From an uncultured Roseateles sp. (lineage in GTDB: Bacteria; Pseudomonadota; Gammaproteobacteria; Burkholderiales; Burkholderiaceae_C): DNA of 64,000 bases. A program made the position numbers and the translations under genes. The stretch covers positions 1-64,000 of the forward strand of contig NZ_CAMFJS010000005.1 of the NCBI RefSeq assembly GCF_945956965.1, read 5' to 3'. The notes beneath the pieces are model-generated. The model had not been told where the DNA came from, did no database searches, and saw only the letters and a program-made list of their open reading frames with translations. Below, piece after piece: positions 37,209 through 47,700 of the stretch. The first letter of the stretch is position 1. Every line of letters starts with the position of its first letter.

Positions 37209-39379
37209 CAGGTGGCGAAGCTACGAAGGAAGAGTTGACGCAGCGGGCGGTACCACTGGCGCGCCAGCGGCTCATGCGGATGCACGAACTGCACATGCAC
37301 GCGCTGCCCCACCGCACTGGGCAATTCATCGCCCAGCAAGCGCAATTCAAACTGGAACAGGCTGTTCAAGGTCTGCGGGCCTTGGCCCGCCTGATCCTTG
37401 GCCGGGTCAAGACCGATGCTGCCGCCGCCCTGCAAGGCCAGGGCCATGCTGGGCAGCTGGTTGGTGGCCGCAGGCACCTCACGGTCCAGGCTCGCAGCCA
37501 ATAAGCGGCCCACATTCTCAACACTGCGCAGCTCCACGCGGCGGGTGCGGGTGCGCACCTGATCCACATCGCCTTGCCCCACCACGGCCAGCAAGCTGAA
37601 GCTGCGCGGCTGCAGCACATAGGCAAGTTGCTCACCCCGATCGAAGAAGCGGCCTGGGTAATCTTGCGGCGAAGCCATCACAAACTGCCCGGCCACCGGG
37701 CTGGTAATGGCGAGCTGCTCGCGACGCTGGCGCAAATCAGCCAGGCGCTGGCGCACATGGCGCAACTCGGCTTCTTGCACCTGGGCTTGCAGCCGATCCA
37801 TGGCCTGCGCCTGCGACAGCCGGGCCTCAATTTCCCTGCGCTTGGCATCGGCCTGGGCCAGCTGCGCGTCCAGCTCAGGATCGCTACAGCCCAGCAGCGC
37901 TTGCCCGGCAGCCACCTGGGCGCCGGGCGCCACCAAAAGCTCGGTGCCAAAACAGGCATGGCTGGCGCGGGCGCGGGATTGCTCGGGCATCCAGATCACG
38001 CCCTCGGTATTGGTCCAGGACGGCACGGGCACGAGGAAGACGAACGCTGCCAAGCCGGAAGTCAAACCCAGGCTCAGCGTCCAGGCCCAGCCGCGCCGCC
38101 CGTCCAGCGAAGGATGGGCCCAGAGGTATTTGAGGTGCTTGAGCAGCGGCGCGCCCACCGTGCCCCAGGCCGACCAAAGGGCCAGCAGCACGCCGATAAA
38201 GAAGAACTGCTGCGCCACCATCAGCACAATGGCCACGGCCACCGTCATGCGGTAGACAAAAGAGCCCAGGCAATAGCTCAGCAACCAAGGTGCCTCGCGC
38301 TGCGTCAGCGGCGGATGGAACTGGGTGGCAGGTTGATCCGCACCGATGCGGAACAAGTGGCGCTTGATCAAATGGCCGAGGTATTGATTGGCGCGCTGGC
38401 CGAGGTTGGGGATCTCCAACCAGTCCGCCAGCACGTAATAGCCGTCAAAACGCAGCAAGGGATTGGCATTGAAGATCACCGTGCTGACGCCGGCGGCCAC
38501 CAGCACCTGATGCAGAAACGCTTTGCCCACACCCGGTTGCGCCTGCACCCACAGCCACAAGGCCAGCGAGGCCACCGCCATTTCGGCCATCATGCCGGCC
38601 AAGCCCACGATCATGCGCTGGCGCTTGGACACCAAGGCCGTCGACTGGCTGGCGTCCACATAAGGCACGGGCACGGCCACCAGAAACATCAGCCCCATTT
38701 CATGGCAGCTGTTGCCGAAAAGCTTGAGCGCCAGGCCATGGCCCAGCTCGTGAATGATCTTCAGCACCGGGAAGGCCACGGCCAGCAGCAGCATGTTTTC
38801 GCTGGTGAAGATGCGGGTGCTGATGTCGGCACTGAGTTCTTCCCAATGCAAGGCCGCGCCCACCAGGCCCGAGCCCACCAAGGCCAGCCACGCCAGCCCC
38901 AGCCAGGGCAGCAGCCCGGCCGGCAGGCAGCGCGCCACGGCACTCAAGAAACGATCCGGATCCCAGAGCGGCAATTTCAGCGACAGCGGATTGCCTAGGT
39001 ATTGCTTCAGCCGCGCCCAGCCAAGCTTGCGTCGGCGCGTGTCCAAATCCTCTAGGTCAGGCTTGCGCTCGCTCAGCAGCACATTGGCCTGATGCAGCTG
39101 GGTCAAGAGCTGCAGGACTTCATCTTGCGTCGGTGCGGTATCGCCCAGGTTCTCGCAGCACAGCGCCCAGATCTGCGCCAGGGTGCGCTGCCCGTCCATC
39201 AGCGCAACAATCCGATGCGCCTCCGGGTTGAGGCGCATGAAGCGTCCGCTGGCCTGGTCTTGCAGCACATACCAGCGCTTGCCGCGGTAGTGATGCCGGG
39301 TCAGACGGGCGTGGCCGCGCAGCTGCGGGCGCATTTCGGCCACGCGATACCAGGCGGATGAAAACAGGCTTGAGCTCAT
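37208..39379 (-). CDS. PqqD-like / M50 site-2-type metalloprotease / HlyD fusion
   Basis: A 723-residue inner-membrane protein with three parts. Residues 28-105 look like a PqqD-type winged-helix (RWYVLQDQASGRFMRLNPEA, TLAQIW, a final helix LLTQLHQANVLL), a fold that binds leader peptides in RiPP systems. Residues 155-450 form a polytopic M50 protease: HELGH at 210-214 gives two zinc ligands and the catalytic Glu, and NPLLRFDGYYVLADW supplies Asp312 as third ligand. Residues 455-723 form a HlyD-like adaptor with a coiled coil (505-560) between lipoyl halves. Similar M50-HlyD fusions are known near peptide exporters. Gap to the upstream GAF-HlyD gene is seven bases. I infer substrate recognition and processing during export. 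Confidence 0.88.
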   Translation of the reverse strand: MSSSLFSSAWYRVAEMRPQLRGHARLTRHHYRGKRWYVLQDQASGRFMRLNPEAHRIVALMDGQRTLAQIWALCCENLGDTAPTQDEVLQLLTQLHQANVLLSERKPDLEDLDTRRRKLGWARLKQYLGNPLSLKLPLWDPDRFLSAVARCLPAGLLPWLGLAWLALVGSGLVGAALHWEELSADISTRIFTSENMLLLAVAFPVLKIIHELGHGLALKLFGNSCHEMGLMFLVAVPVPYVDASQSTALVSKRQRMIVGLAGMMAEMAVASLALWLWVQAQPGVGKAFLHQVLVAAGVSTVIFNANPLLRFDGYYVLADWLEIPNLGQRANQYLGHLIKRHLFRIGADQPATQFHPPLTQREAPWLLSYCLGSFVYRMTVAVAIVLMVAQQFFFIGVLLALWSAWGTVGAPLLKHLKYLWAHPSLDGRRGWAWTLSLGLTSGLAAFVFLVPVPSWTNTEGVIWMPEQSRARASHACFGTELLVAPGAQVAAGQALLGCSDPELDAQLAQADAKRREIEARLSQAQAMDRLQAQVQEAELRHVRQRLADLRQRREQLAITSPVAGQFVMASPQDYPGRFFDRGEQLAYVLQPRSFSLLAVVGQGDVDQVRTRTRRVELRSVENVGRLLAASLDREVPAATNQLPSMALALQGGGSIGLDPAKDQAGQGPQTLNSLFQFELRLLGDELPSAVGQRVHVQFVHPHEPLARQWYRPLRQLFLRSFAT

Positions 39380-39386
39380 GCTTTGC

Positions 39387-41348
39387 TCACAGGCCCAGCC
39401 ATTGCCACAGCTTCAGACGCAGCCAGTCCGACATGCGGTGGGTCCAAATCCAAATCAGGCGGCGCTCACCCATATCGATCTTGCCCAAGCCTTCCATGCC
39501 CGGGCGCAGCTGGGCTTGGCGCACGGCCTCGGGCGGCAAGTCCAGCACGGCTTCGACGCGGAACTGATTGTGGCCGTCCTTGGCCTGAGCCACAGGCGTC
39601 AGCAAACGCACGGTGAAGGGATAGGTGCGGCCAGGCATGGCGGTCAGCATCAGCTCACCCCGCTGCCCCACCGCCACCAAGTCCACATCGGCCTCATCCA
39701 CCAGCAGGATCACGCGATAAGCGTCCAGCGGCGAAATCTCAAAAAGGCTCTGCCCTTTCTTCAGCGCCGCGCCCAGGCTTTGCGAAAGGTCGCCGCTGAC
39801 CACCAGGCCATCCAGCGGCGCACGAATGGCGCTGCGCGCGGCCATGGCCTCGGACAAGCGGCGCTGCGCAGCGGCCTGAGCAATCTGCGCCATTGAAATC
39901 TGAATCTGCGCCAGGCTGTGCTGCGCTTGCGCCTCTTGCGCCTGCTTGGCGTACTGGGTTTGCTGGCTGCTCCACTTCTCGGCCTCCAGGCGCATATCGC
40001 GGTCATCCAGCGAGGCCATCACCTGCCCCTGCCGCACCACATCACCGGCGCGCACCAGGGAGCTGGCCACAAAGCCATCAAAGGGCGCGGCAACCACACG
40101 GCGGACTTGGCCCTCCAGCGCCGCGTGGGAGGCCACGCGGAATGGACCGGTGGCCGTGGCGAGGAATAGCGCCGCCACCGCCAAGCCCAGCGCGCCCAGT
40201 TTGCGCAAAGCATGGCGCGGGCCAAACAGAGCACGCGCCTGCGATTCCAGGCCATCGCGCCAGCGCAAATACCAGGCACGCCGGGCATGGCGCTTTTCCA
40301 GCAAGAGCCGGCCCAGCAAAGGCGGCAGGCCCTCGGCCATTTGCAAACTCAGGGGATCGGGCGTCTTGCCCGCCCATTCAAACAAGATCACGCCATAAGC
40401 GTGCCGGCCCAGCTCGGCTTCCTTGGGCTGGAAAAAGGGCACCGACAGCAGCGTGTCCGTACCGAAACCGCGGCCCAGTTGTTGATGCTCGCGGTGCACA
40501 ACAGCAGCGGCGGATGGGTCCGGCGCTGCTTGAGAAATAGGGTCGCCTTCGCCGGCATGCTCGCCACGCCAGAGAACCGGGCAGGCTTGATCGCAAGCCT
40601 CATCCATGGCGGCCTCGATGGCATGGGCCAGATCCAACCGGCGGGAAAAATCCGCCGCGTTGGACAGGGCTTGCAGACGCACGCGCCGGCCATTGCCAAA
40701 GCCGATGGAGACGCGGTCGCAGCCCAGGCGCTGCGCGGCTTCGTTCACAGCGGTATTGCAGGCCGCCTGTGGGTCGCTGCAGCTCAGCACCGCCACCAGC
40801 AACTCCAGCGCGAGCAGCATGCGCTCGCGCAAGGCATCCTGCTCATGCTCGCCAAGGTCGGGGCGCTCGCCCGAGGTGGCGCTGCCATGGCCCTGACCCA
40901 ATAGCCAGCCAAAGCCCCAGCGCAACCAGTCTTGCGCATGCCGCGGCACCTGCCCGGCCGGGAAGACCAGGCCCACCACGCCGTGCAAGACCGGCGCAGC
41001 AGCACCCTGCTCTGGCACCTTCACGCCCAGCTGATCCAGCAGCGGCACAGCCAATATGCCCTGACGATTCAGCGGCATGCGAACGGCCAAGGCCTCCTCG
41101 CACAAACTAGTCAGCGCCGGGCTGGGGGCTTGTTGCAAAGGCCACAGCGCGGCGGGCTGCAGCTCGCCAGGGTCTGCGTCCAGATGGCGCCCATCGAGCA
41201 CCAAGACAGCCTCGCTGACACCCGGCTGCAGGCCTTGCACCAAGGTATGCAACCAGGCGGCGTGAAAGGCCTGGCGATCGCCCGCACGAGGGCCGTCCAG
41301 CAGCAATTGCCAGACCGGTGCGGCGACGAAGGAAGAGGACGCGAGCAT
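39387..41348 (-). CDS. GAF domain-HlyD membrane fusion protein
   Basis: A 653-residue inner-membrane protein. About 370 cytoplasmic residues come first; residues 180-345 look like a GAF sensor domain (CNTAVNEAAQRLGCDRVSIGF, GFGTDTLLSVPFF, YGVILFEW). One membrane helix (about 383-402, LGALGLAVAALFLATATGP) leads to a periplasmic HlyD adaptor with lipoyl half VVAAPFDGFVASSLVRAGDVV, a Gln/Ala-rich coiled coil (450-495), IRAPLDGLVVSGDLSQ and a beta-barrel. HlyD proteins usually have only a short cytoplasmic tail, so the GAF part suggests ligand-gated assembly or export. It lies between DUF3467 and M50-HlyD genes in the export cluster. Confidence 0.87.
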   Translation of the reverse strand: MLASSSFVAAPVWQLLLDGPRAGDRQAFHAAWLHTLVQGLQPGVSEAVLVLDGRHLDADPGELQPAALWPLQQAPSPALTSLCEEALAVRMPLNRQGILAVPLLDQLGVKVPEQGAAAPVLHGVVGLVFPAGQVPRHAQDWLRWGFGWLLGQGHGSATSGERPDLGEHEQDALRERMLLALELLVAVLSCSDPQAACNTAVNEAAQRLGCDRVSIGFGNGRRVRLQALSNAADFSRRLDLAHAIEAAMDEACDQACPVLWRGEHAGEGDPISQAAPDPSAAAVVHREHQQLGRGFGTDTLLSVPFFQPKEAELGRHAYGVILFEWAGKTPDPLSLQMAEGLPPLLGRLLLEKRHARRAWYLRWRDGLESQARALFGPRHALRKLGALGLAVAALFLATATGPFRVASHAALEGQVRRVVAAPFDGFVASSLVRAGDVVRQGQVMASLDDRDMRLEAEKWSSQQTQYAKQAQEAQAQHSLAQIQISMAQIAQAAAQRRLSEAMAARSAIRAPLDGLVVSGDLSQSLGAALKKGQSLFEISPLDAYRVILLVDEADVDLVAVGQRGELMLTAMPGRTYPFTVRLLTPVAQAKDGHNQFRVEAVLDLPPEAVRQAQLRPGMEGLGKIDMGERRLIWIWTHRMSDWLRLKLWQWLGL

Positions 41349-41430
41349 GAAGACCGTCAGAAAGGGAATGGAAACAGGCCAGAACAGGCACTCGACTGAG
41401 CGAGCGCCATTGGCCTCAGGAGCTGCGTCT

Positions 41431-41715
41431 TCAGAGCTTGAGTTCGCCGTAGCGGGTTTCGTATTCGCGCAAGCCCAGTTCCAGCAAGGTCATCAGACGC
41501 TTGGCGGCATAGGGGTTCAGCACGATGCGGTTGGACAAAGCGACCTTGACCTCGGACTGCTGCGTCTGCCAGGCTTGGTTGGCCCCGAACAGCAACATGA
41601 TTTCCTCACGCGTGCCCAGCACATTGCAGACATTGGCGTAGGTGGTCTCCATCTTGGAATCGTCCCAAGTGATTTGGGGCATGGCTTCGACTGGAGATTT
41701 GTTCTCGGTGCTCAT
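41431..41715 (-). CDS. DUF3467 domain protein
   Basis: A 94-residue cytoplasmic protein made almost wholly of a DUF3467-type domain: TTYANVCNVLGTREEIMLLFG, then VALSNRIVLNPYAAKRLMTLL and a final ELGLREYETRYGEL helix (quoted in pieces). The family is small, widespread and without assigned function. It is encoded 63 bases after the giant protein and 82 bases before the GAF-HlyD gene, so it is part of the export cluster. A role as chaperone, adaptor or regulator of the giant substrate is possible but not shown by the sequence. Confidence 0.82.
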   Translation of the reverse strand: MSTENKSPVEAMPQITWDDSKMETTYANVCNVLGTREEIMLLFGANQAWQTQQSEVKVALSNRIVLNPYAAKRLMTLLELGLREYETRYGELKL

Positions 41716-41740
41716 TCAATAGTCTCGTTTCTTCGTTCAC

Positions 41741-41778
41741 AAAAAAAGGGGATCAAGCTTGGCGCTGCAGGCAGCGCC
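41741..41778 (-). promoter_or_regulatory. Stem-loop and U-tract between giant gene and export genes
   Basis: Immediately after the giant-protein stop codon the minus strand folds as GGCGCTGC-CT-GCAGCGCC (41761-41778), and 13 bases later has seven T residues (41741-41747). The spacing between hairpin and T-run is too long for a standard intrinsic terminator, so a partial terminator or mRNA 3'-end protector is more likely. It would let the giant gene be expressed differently from the genes behind it. Confidence 0.45.
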
Positions 41779-44700
41779 TTACTTGCCAAAACGGTTGTTT
41801 GCACTGGGTTTGCGCGGCCCGGCTGACATGCCGCCCGGCATGGCATCCCAGCGCACTTTCGGTGTGGTGCCGGCTGCGGCGGAAGCTGGACGCGCCAGCG
41901 CCGCCAGGCCAAAGCCGGCCGCCAACAAGGCTTGCGCATCGGCAGCCGCCCGCGGTGCCACCGCGGCCTCGCCCTTGCTGGCTTTGGGCAAAGCCATCGC
42001 TGGGCCAACAGCTGCCGCATCGGTCTCGGGCGAGCTTGACTCAGCCGCCCCGTCCCGCAGCGGCTGCGCATTATCCCCAAGCAGTTCGGCAGTGGTGCTC
42101 ACCGTGGCGCTTTGCAACTCGTCCAGCCCAGCCATCCCAGCCATCGCGGCCTGGTAAGCACCGTCGAAGGCGTGAGCGCGCAAGGCGTCCAGGCCGCCAC
42201 GACCAGCCGACTGAACCGCGGTCTGAGCGTTCCAGAACAGCTGCGCGCCCAGGGCATAGCTCGTCACCAGAGGGGCGTTTGCCGCCACTGACGCACCTAC
42301 AGGCGCAAGCTCAGAGGACTCGTTCGCGGCCAGGCCCAAGACGCTTTGCTCGCCACGCTCTTGCAGCGGACTACTGAGTTCGGCGGCGCGCAGGGTTTGC
42401 TGCAAGCGCTCAAACGCGGTCGGAGAAGCCTGGCCCATCGCGTTCGCGCTTGCGGCCTGGAACAAGTCCAGCGCCACAACAGCGCCCGCGCCGGGCTGCG
42501 CCGCGGCCTGGTTGCCCAGCAAGCTGCCCATCTCCTGGCTCACTTGCATCGCCGCTTGGCTCGGGGAGCCGCTTGCTGCAGCCGTGGTCATGCCGATTCC
42601 GCTAACACCACCGCGCTGCGCGTTAGAAGACCCGGCGAGCAGCAAACTCGCCGCATCACCCGCCTCGTTGCGCGCTTGCTCCAGTTCGCGGGCGATCACA
42701 TCGACTTGGCGCGACACCGTGCCCCGCACATCGATCAAGACCGACACCGCACTGCCGTCCAAGCTGAACAGCTCGAAGCGCTCCTGCTTCAGATCGCCTT
42801 CGCGCAAGGCCTGAACGGCGCTGGACTCGGCATTCAGCACGTATTGCCATTGGCCGTCCGCCTTCAAGCTCAGCTGACCATACTGGCCCTGCTGTTGGCT
42901 GGCACGGAAGGCAGACTGCGCGGCATCCACATCCACAACGCTCAGCTGGCCGAGCACCGCCTGGCTGTCGCCTTGCAATGCCACACCGGTCTGCTTGCCG
43001 CTGATCTGCGCGGCGTTGTTCACGCCGGTCAAATTGATGCTGATCGCCACGACGCTGCCGTCGACACTACGGACCTCAAAGCGGTCGACCTGCTGCTGGC
43101 CCTCGACCAGCGCCTGCAGCGCGGTGGACTGAGCATCGAGCTGATACACCCAGCTTCCGTCAGCTTGCAAGCTGAGTTGGCCAAAGGCGCTGCGCTGCAG
43201 GCTTGCCACAAAGCGGCTCTGAGCCGTGTCGGCATCGGCAATGCTGAGTTGGCCACGCGCCAGCTCACGGCTGTCTTCCTTGAGCCCCGCGCTGGTGTTG
43301 CCGCCAATCACAGCGGCATTGTTGATGCCGCGCACCGTGATCACGACCTGCGTCTTGCTGCCATCGGCGCTGAAAACGTCGAAGCGATCCAGTTGTTCCT
43401 CACCCTCGGCCAAGGCCTGCAGTGCGGCGGAGCCGTAATCCAGCTGGTACTGCCAGCTGCCGTCAGCCGCCAAGCTGAATTGGCCGAAGGCGCTGTTCTG
43501 GCGCTTGGCCACAAACAGGCTTTGACCCGCATCAGCATCCAGAACGGTGAGCTGGCCGCCCACGGGCTGCTGGCTGCCATCTACGGCCACAGCAGCCTCG
43601 CTACCGCCAAACACGGGCGTGTTGTTGACGCCAGTGATGCGAATGCGCAGCAAAGCCACCGTGCCATTGCTGGCGCGCAGTTCGACCGTGTCTTCGATCT
43701 CCTGCCCGGCCAGCAAGGCCTGCACACTGGCCATTGCCGTGTCGAGCACATAGGTCCAGGCGCCACCCTCGGTCAGAGTGAACTGGCCGTAACTTGTGCG
43801 GCGCTGCAAAGCCTGCAAGAGCAGCAAGCCGGCATCGGCATTGCTGAAGCTGATCAGGCCCGACAAGGTCGCCCCATGGATTTCGCTAAGGGCCGCCTGC
43901 AAATCGCCACTGAATTGCGTGACGTCATCCTGGCCCTTGACGGTGATGCTCACCACGGTGCTGCTGCCGTCCAGGGTTTGCACGATGAAGCTGTCCAAGC
44001 GGGTTTCGCCGCTCTTGAGCGCCTGGACTTGCGCACTGGCGTTGTCCAGCACATAGGTCCAGCTGCCATCGGCCAACAAGCTCAGGCGGCCGTACTGACC
44101 CACCAAAGTCTGCACCGGGAAGGTCGCCGCCCCGCCGCCCAAGGCCTCCAGGCCGAGCTTGCCGCTGGCGCTGAGTTGGCCGTCCTCGCCCACCTGGCCT
44201 TCGCCGCTGGGGCTGCCGGTGATGGGGTCGGTATTGCCGCCGCCACCATTCGGATCGGGCTTGGTCAACGGCCGGCCGAACAGGCCAAGCTCACCGTACT
44301 CACCCAGCACCGTGACGCTGATCACCGTGTTGAGCGGGTCGCGCAGATCGATGCTGCCGTTGCCCGGCAATTGGATGTCGCGCGCAGCGACGCCGCCCAG
44401 GCGCTGATCCAGGCCATTGCCGCCCAGCAAGACCTGGCTGCCGGTGGCCGGCAGCACAAAGGTGTCGACGTTCAGCGTGAGGTCGGCCACATCCGGCCCG
44501 GTGCTCTGCACAAAGCTGGGCTGACCGGCCAGGAAATCGATCTGACCGTTGTCGCCCACCAGAATGCGGCGCTGCGCATCGCTGGCGTTGACCGTGATCA
44601 CATCGCTGCCGCGGCCGCCCAGCACATAGCTGCGCCCGCCGCCGACTTGCAAGCGGTCATTGCCGCCCACCAGGGGCTGAGTGGAGAAGATCTGCTTGAG

Positions 44701-47700
44701 GCGGCCGGAACCGTCGGACTCAAACACCACGCTGCCGGCGTCGCCGAGCATGACGCTGTAGTCATCGCCGCCCTGGGTCTGCGTTTCCAGCTTGTCATTG
44801 CCGGCACCGCCCAGCACGATCTTTTCGCCCGCGCCGACGCGGATTTCATCATCGCCGCCCACCGCGCCGTAAATGGCCTCGGCATAGAGGTTTTGATAGC
44901 GCCGCGCCGGGTCGGCCGCGCTGCCATCGGTGCGATGGAATTCGAGGTTATCGCCGCTGATCACATCGCGGCTCCGGCTTGCGCCGGTAACGGTGATGCG
45001 GTCATTGCCCACACCGCCGGCCACGATGTTCACATCGGTCAAGGCCGTGGGGTTGAGGGCCGAGCCACTCATCACGATCTGGATATCGTCATTGCCGCCG
45101 GTGGCGGGGTCGGCATCCAGGGTGATGAAGTCGGTCAGGCGGCCGGCGCTGTCGAACTGCAGCGCGGCGTTGTCGCCGGCCACCGCACGCTCGGGGCTGG
45201 CTGCCGCGCTGGCACGCGGTTCGGCCAAATTGCCGGAACCACGCACCGACTGGATCAGGATGGTGTCGGCACCACCACCGCCGATCACCACCTTGTCACC
45301 GTCTTGTGTGGCGCCGCTATTGCCCAAGGCGATATCGTCATTGCCACCCTGGGCAAGGCCCAGGCTGATGGCCTGGCGCAGGGCACCGGAGCCGGAAGCG
45401 TCGAAGACGAAGCGGCCGGAGTCACCCAGCACCAGGCTGTTGCCGCTGCCGGCGCGAATGGTGTCGCCACCCACGCCGCCAATCATCACCACATCACCTG
45501 CCACGGTGCTGAGGACATCGCCCGCGCCCTGGTCCAGACCCAAGCTGCCGATGGACAGCAACTGGCCATTGGCATGGCGATGCAACTCGACGTTATCGCC
45601 GGCCATCACCACCTTGGCGCTGCGGCCGCTGACATTGATCTGGTCCGCGCCCATGCCGCCCACCAAGATGGCTTCGCCCATATCGGCCTGGTCAGCACCT
45701 GCCACGCCGACCTGGATCAGGTCGCCGTCACCGGTGGAGATGCTGGCGTCGGAGCTGACCAAATCGGCCAGGCTGCGCTCGCCAGGTGTGGCACCCGCAA
45801 AGAAGCGCAGGTCGGCGTTATCGCCTACCACCACCCGCATATTGCGGCTGTCGGCATTGATCTTGATGCTGTCACGGCCATAGCCACCCAGCACCACGAT
45901 CTCGCCAGCGCCCAAGGTGATCAAGTCGTCGCCACCGAAGCCCAGCTCTCGGCTGTTGACGGTTTGCAGATTGCCATTGCCGGTCGGGTCATAGGCCAGC
46001 GCGCCGCTATCGCCCAGCACGATGCTGTTGTCGCTGCGCTCACGCGTGGCCACATCGATGCGGTCGCCGCCCATGCCGCCGAGCACGATCTTCTGACCGG
46101 CGCCGGTGCTGATGCGGTCGTCACCGCCCTTGTCAGAAGCCAGGCTGTTGATGGCCAGCACGCCGTAGCCAAGCGCTTGGCGCTTGTACTCGCCCGAGTC
46201 ACCAAAGATCACGTCCTCGCTGCGGCTGCCCGAGCGCACGCTGATCTGGTCGCTGCCCATGCCGCCCATCACCACTTGCAGACCGAGGTCAGCCGTGGTG
46301 TCGCGCGCACCGAGAGTGATTTCATCGTCGCTGCCGGTGGCGCTGATGGCATCCGTGGCACCGAACTCGATCAGACCGCCCTTGGCATCGAACAAGGCGC
46401 GGGCGTTGTCGCCGGCCACGAAGCGGCCGGTACGGCCACGGTTCTCGGTTTGCGCGGCCTTCAAGGCGGCGCCACTCAGACCCGTGGTGTTGATGAGACC
46501 CGCAATGCCGGTGACGAAGGCCAAGTCGGCCGCCACACCTTGACCCGTGGCGCTGACCTCGACCGAGTCGCGGCCGAAGCCGCCGATCAAGAGCTTGTAG
46601 CCTTCGCCAAAGCCCAGGCTGTCATTGCCACCAATGGCTTCGTCAATGCTGTGCGCCTGACGCAGCACGCCGTTCTTGGCCAGTTGGTCGTAAATGAGTT
46701 CGCCGTTGTCGCCGATGGCAATCGCCGTGCCGCTGCCGCCTTGCAGCAGATCACTGCCGAAGCCGCCCAGCATCACCTGGGCGCCGTTGCCGGTCACGAG
46801 GCGGTCGTTGCCGCCCTTATCGGTTTCGGTGGAGCGCACGAGCAGCATCTTGTTGCTCAGCGCGGCACGCTGAATCAGGCCGTTATCACCGATCAGCACG
46901 TCTTCGCTCAGACCGGTGCCGGTCAGGACCCGGCCGGTGTTGGCCTCGATCTCTCCAGCGATGAAGATATCGTCGCTGCCCATGCCGCCGATCACAAAGT
47001 TCAGGCCCAGCGCCGTGCTGCTGCCGACCTTGCCGATGCGAATCACGTCATTGCCACCGGTCTCGGCGCGCAAATCAGTGGAGACCATCTCGGTCATGCC
47101 GCCCGCGGTGTCGAAGCTGAAGCGTGCGTTGTCGCCAGCGATCAAACGCGTGGCCTGAGATTGCGGCGAGCCCACCACCGCATCCGCGCCATATGCCGCC
47201 ACCGTGATGGTGTCTTCGCCAGCGCCGCCGATGATGGTTTTGTCGCCGTTGCCGGTGACGATCAGGTCCTTGGCAGGGATGCTGGTGTCAGCAAAGTCCG
47301 TGGACTGAACGCTCTTGAGTTGGTTCCCAACTGCCGCCACACTGCCGGCAGCTGGAACGCTGTCATAGCGCTCGATGCGGCCGTTGTCGCCAATGATCAC
47401 ATCGCTGCTTTGGGCGCGGCCATAGACGAGCGCGCCGGTTGCGGCGTCGACTCCGGCGCTGATCAGCACCGTGTCGCTGCCCACGCCTGCAATGATGAAA
47501 TTGCTGCCGAGGAAACGGTCGGAGGCGTCGCGTGGGTCGCCCACCATGATCAGGTCATCGCCGCCGGTCGAGCCTTGTGTGTCCAGGCTGTAGAAGGCCT
47601 TGACGCCACCACGGGCGTCGGTCTCCACGCGAGCGTGGTCACCGGCGATGAAGCGGAAGTTCTTGGCGGTCGAAGATCCGGCCGAGAAGCCGATCTGGTC

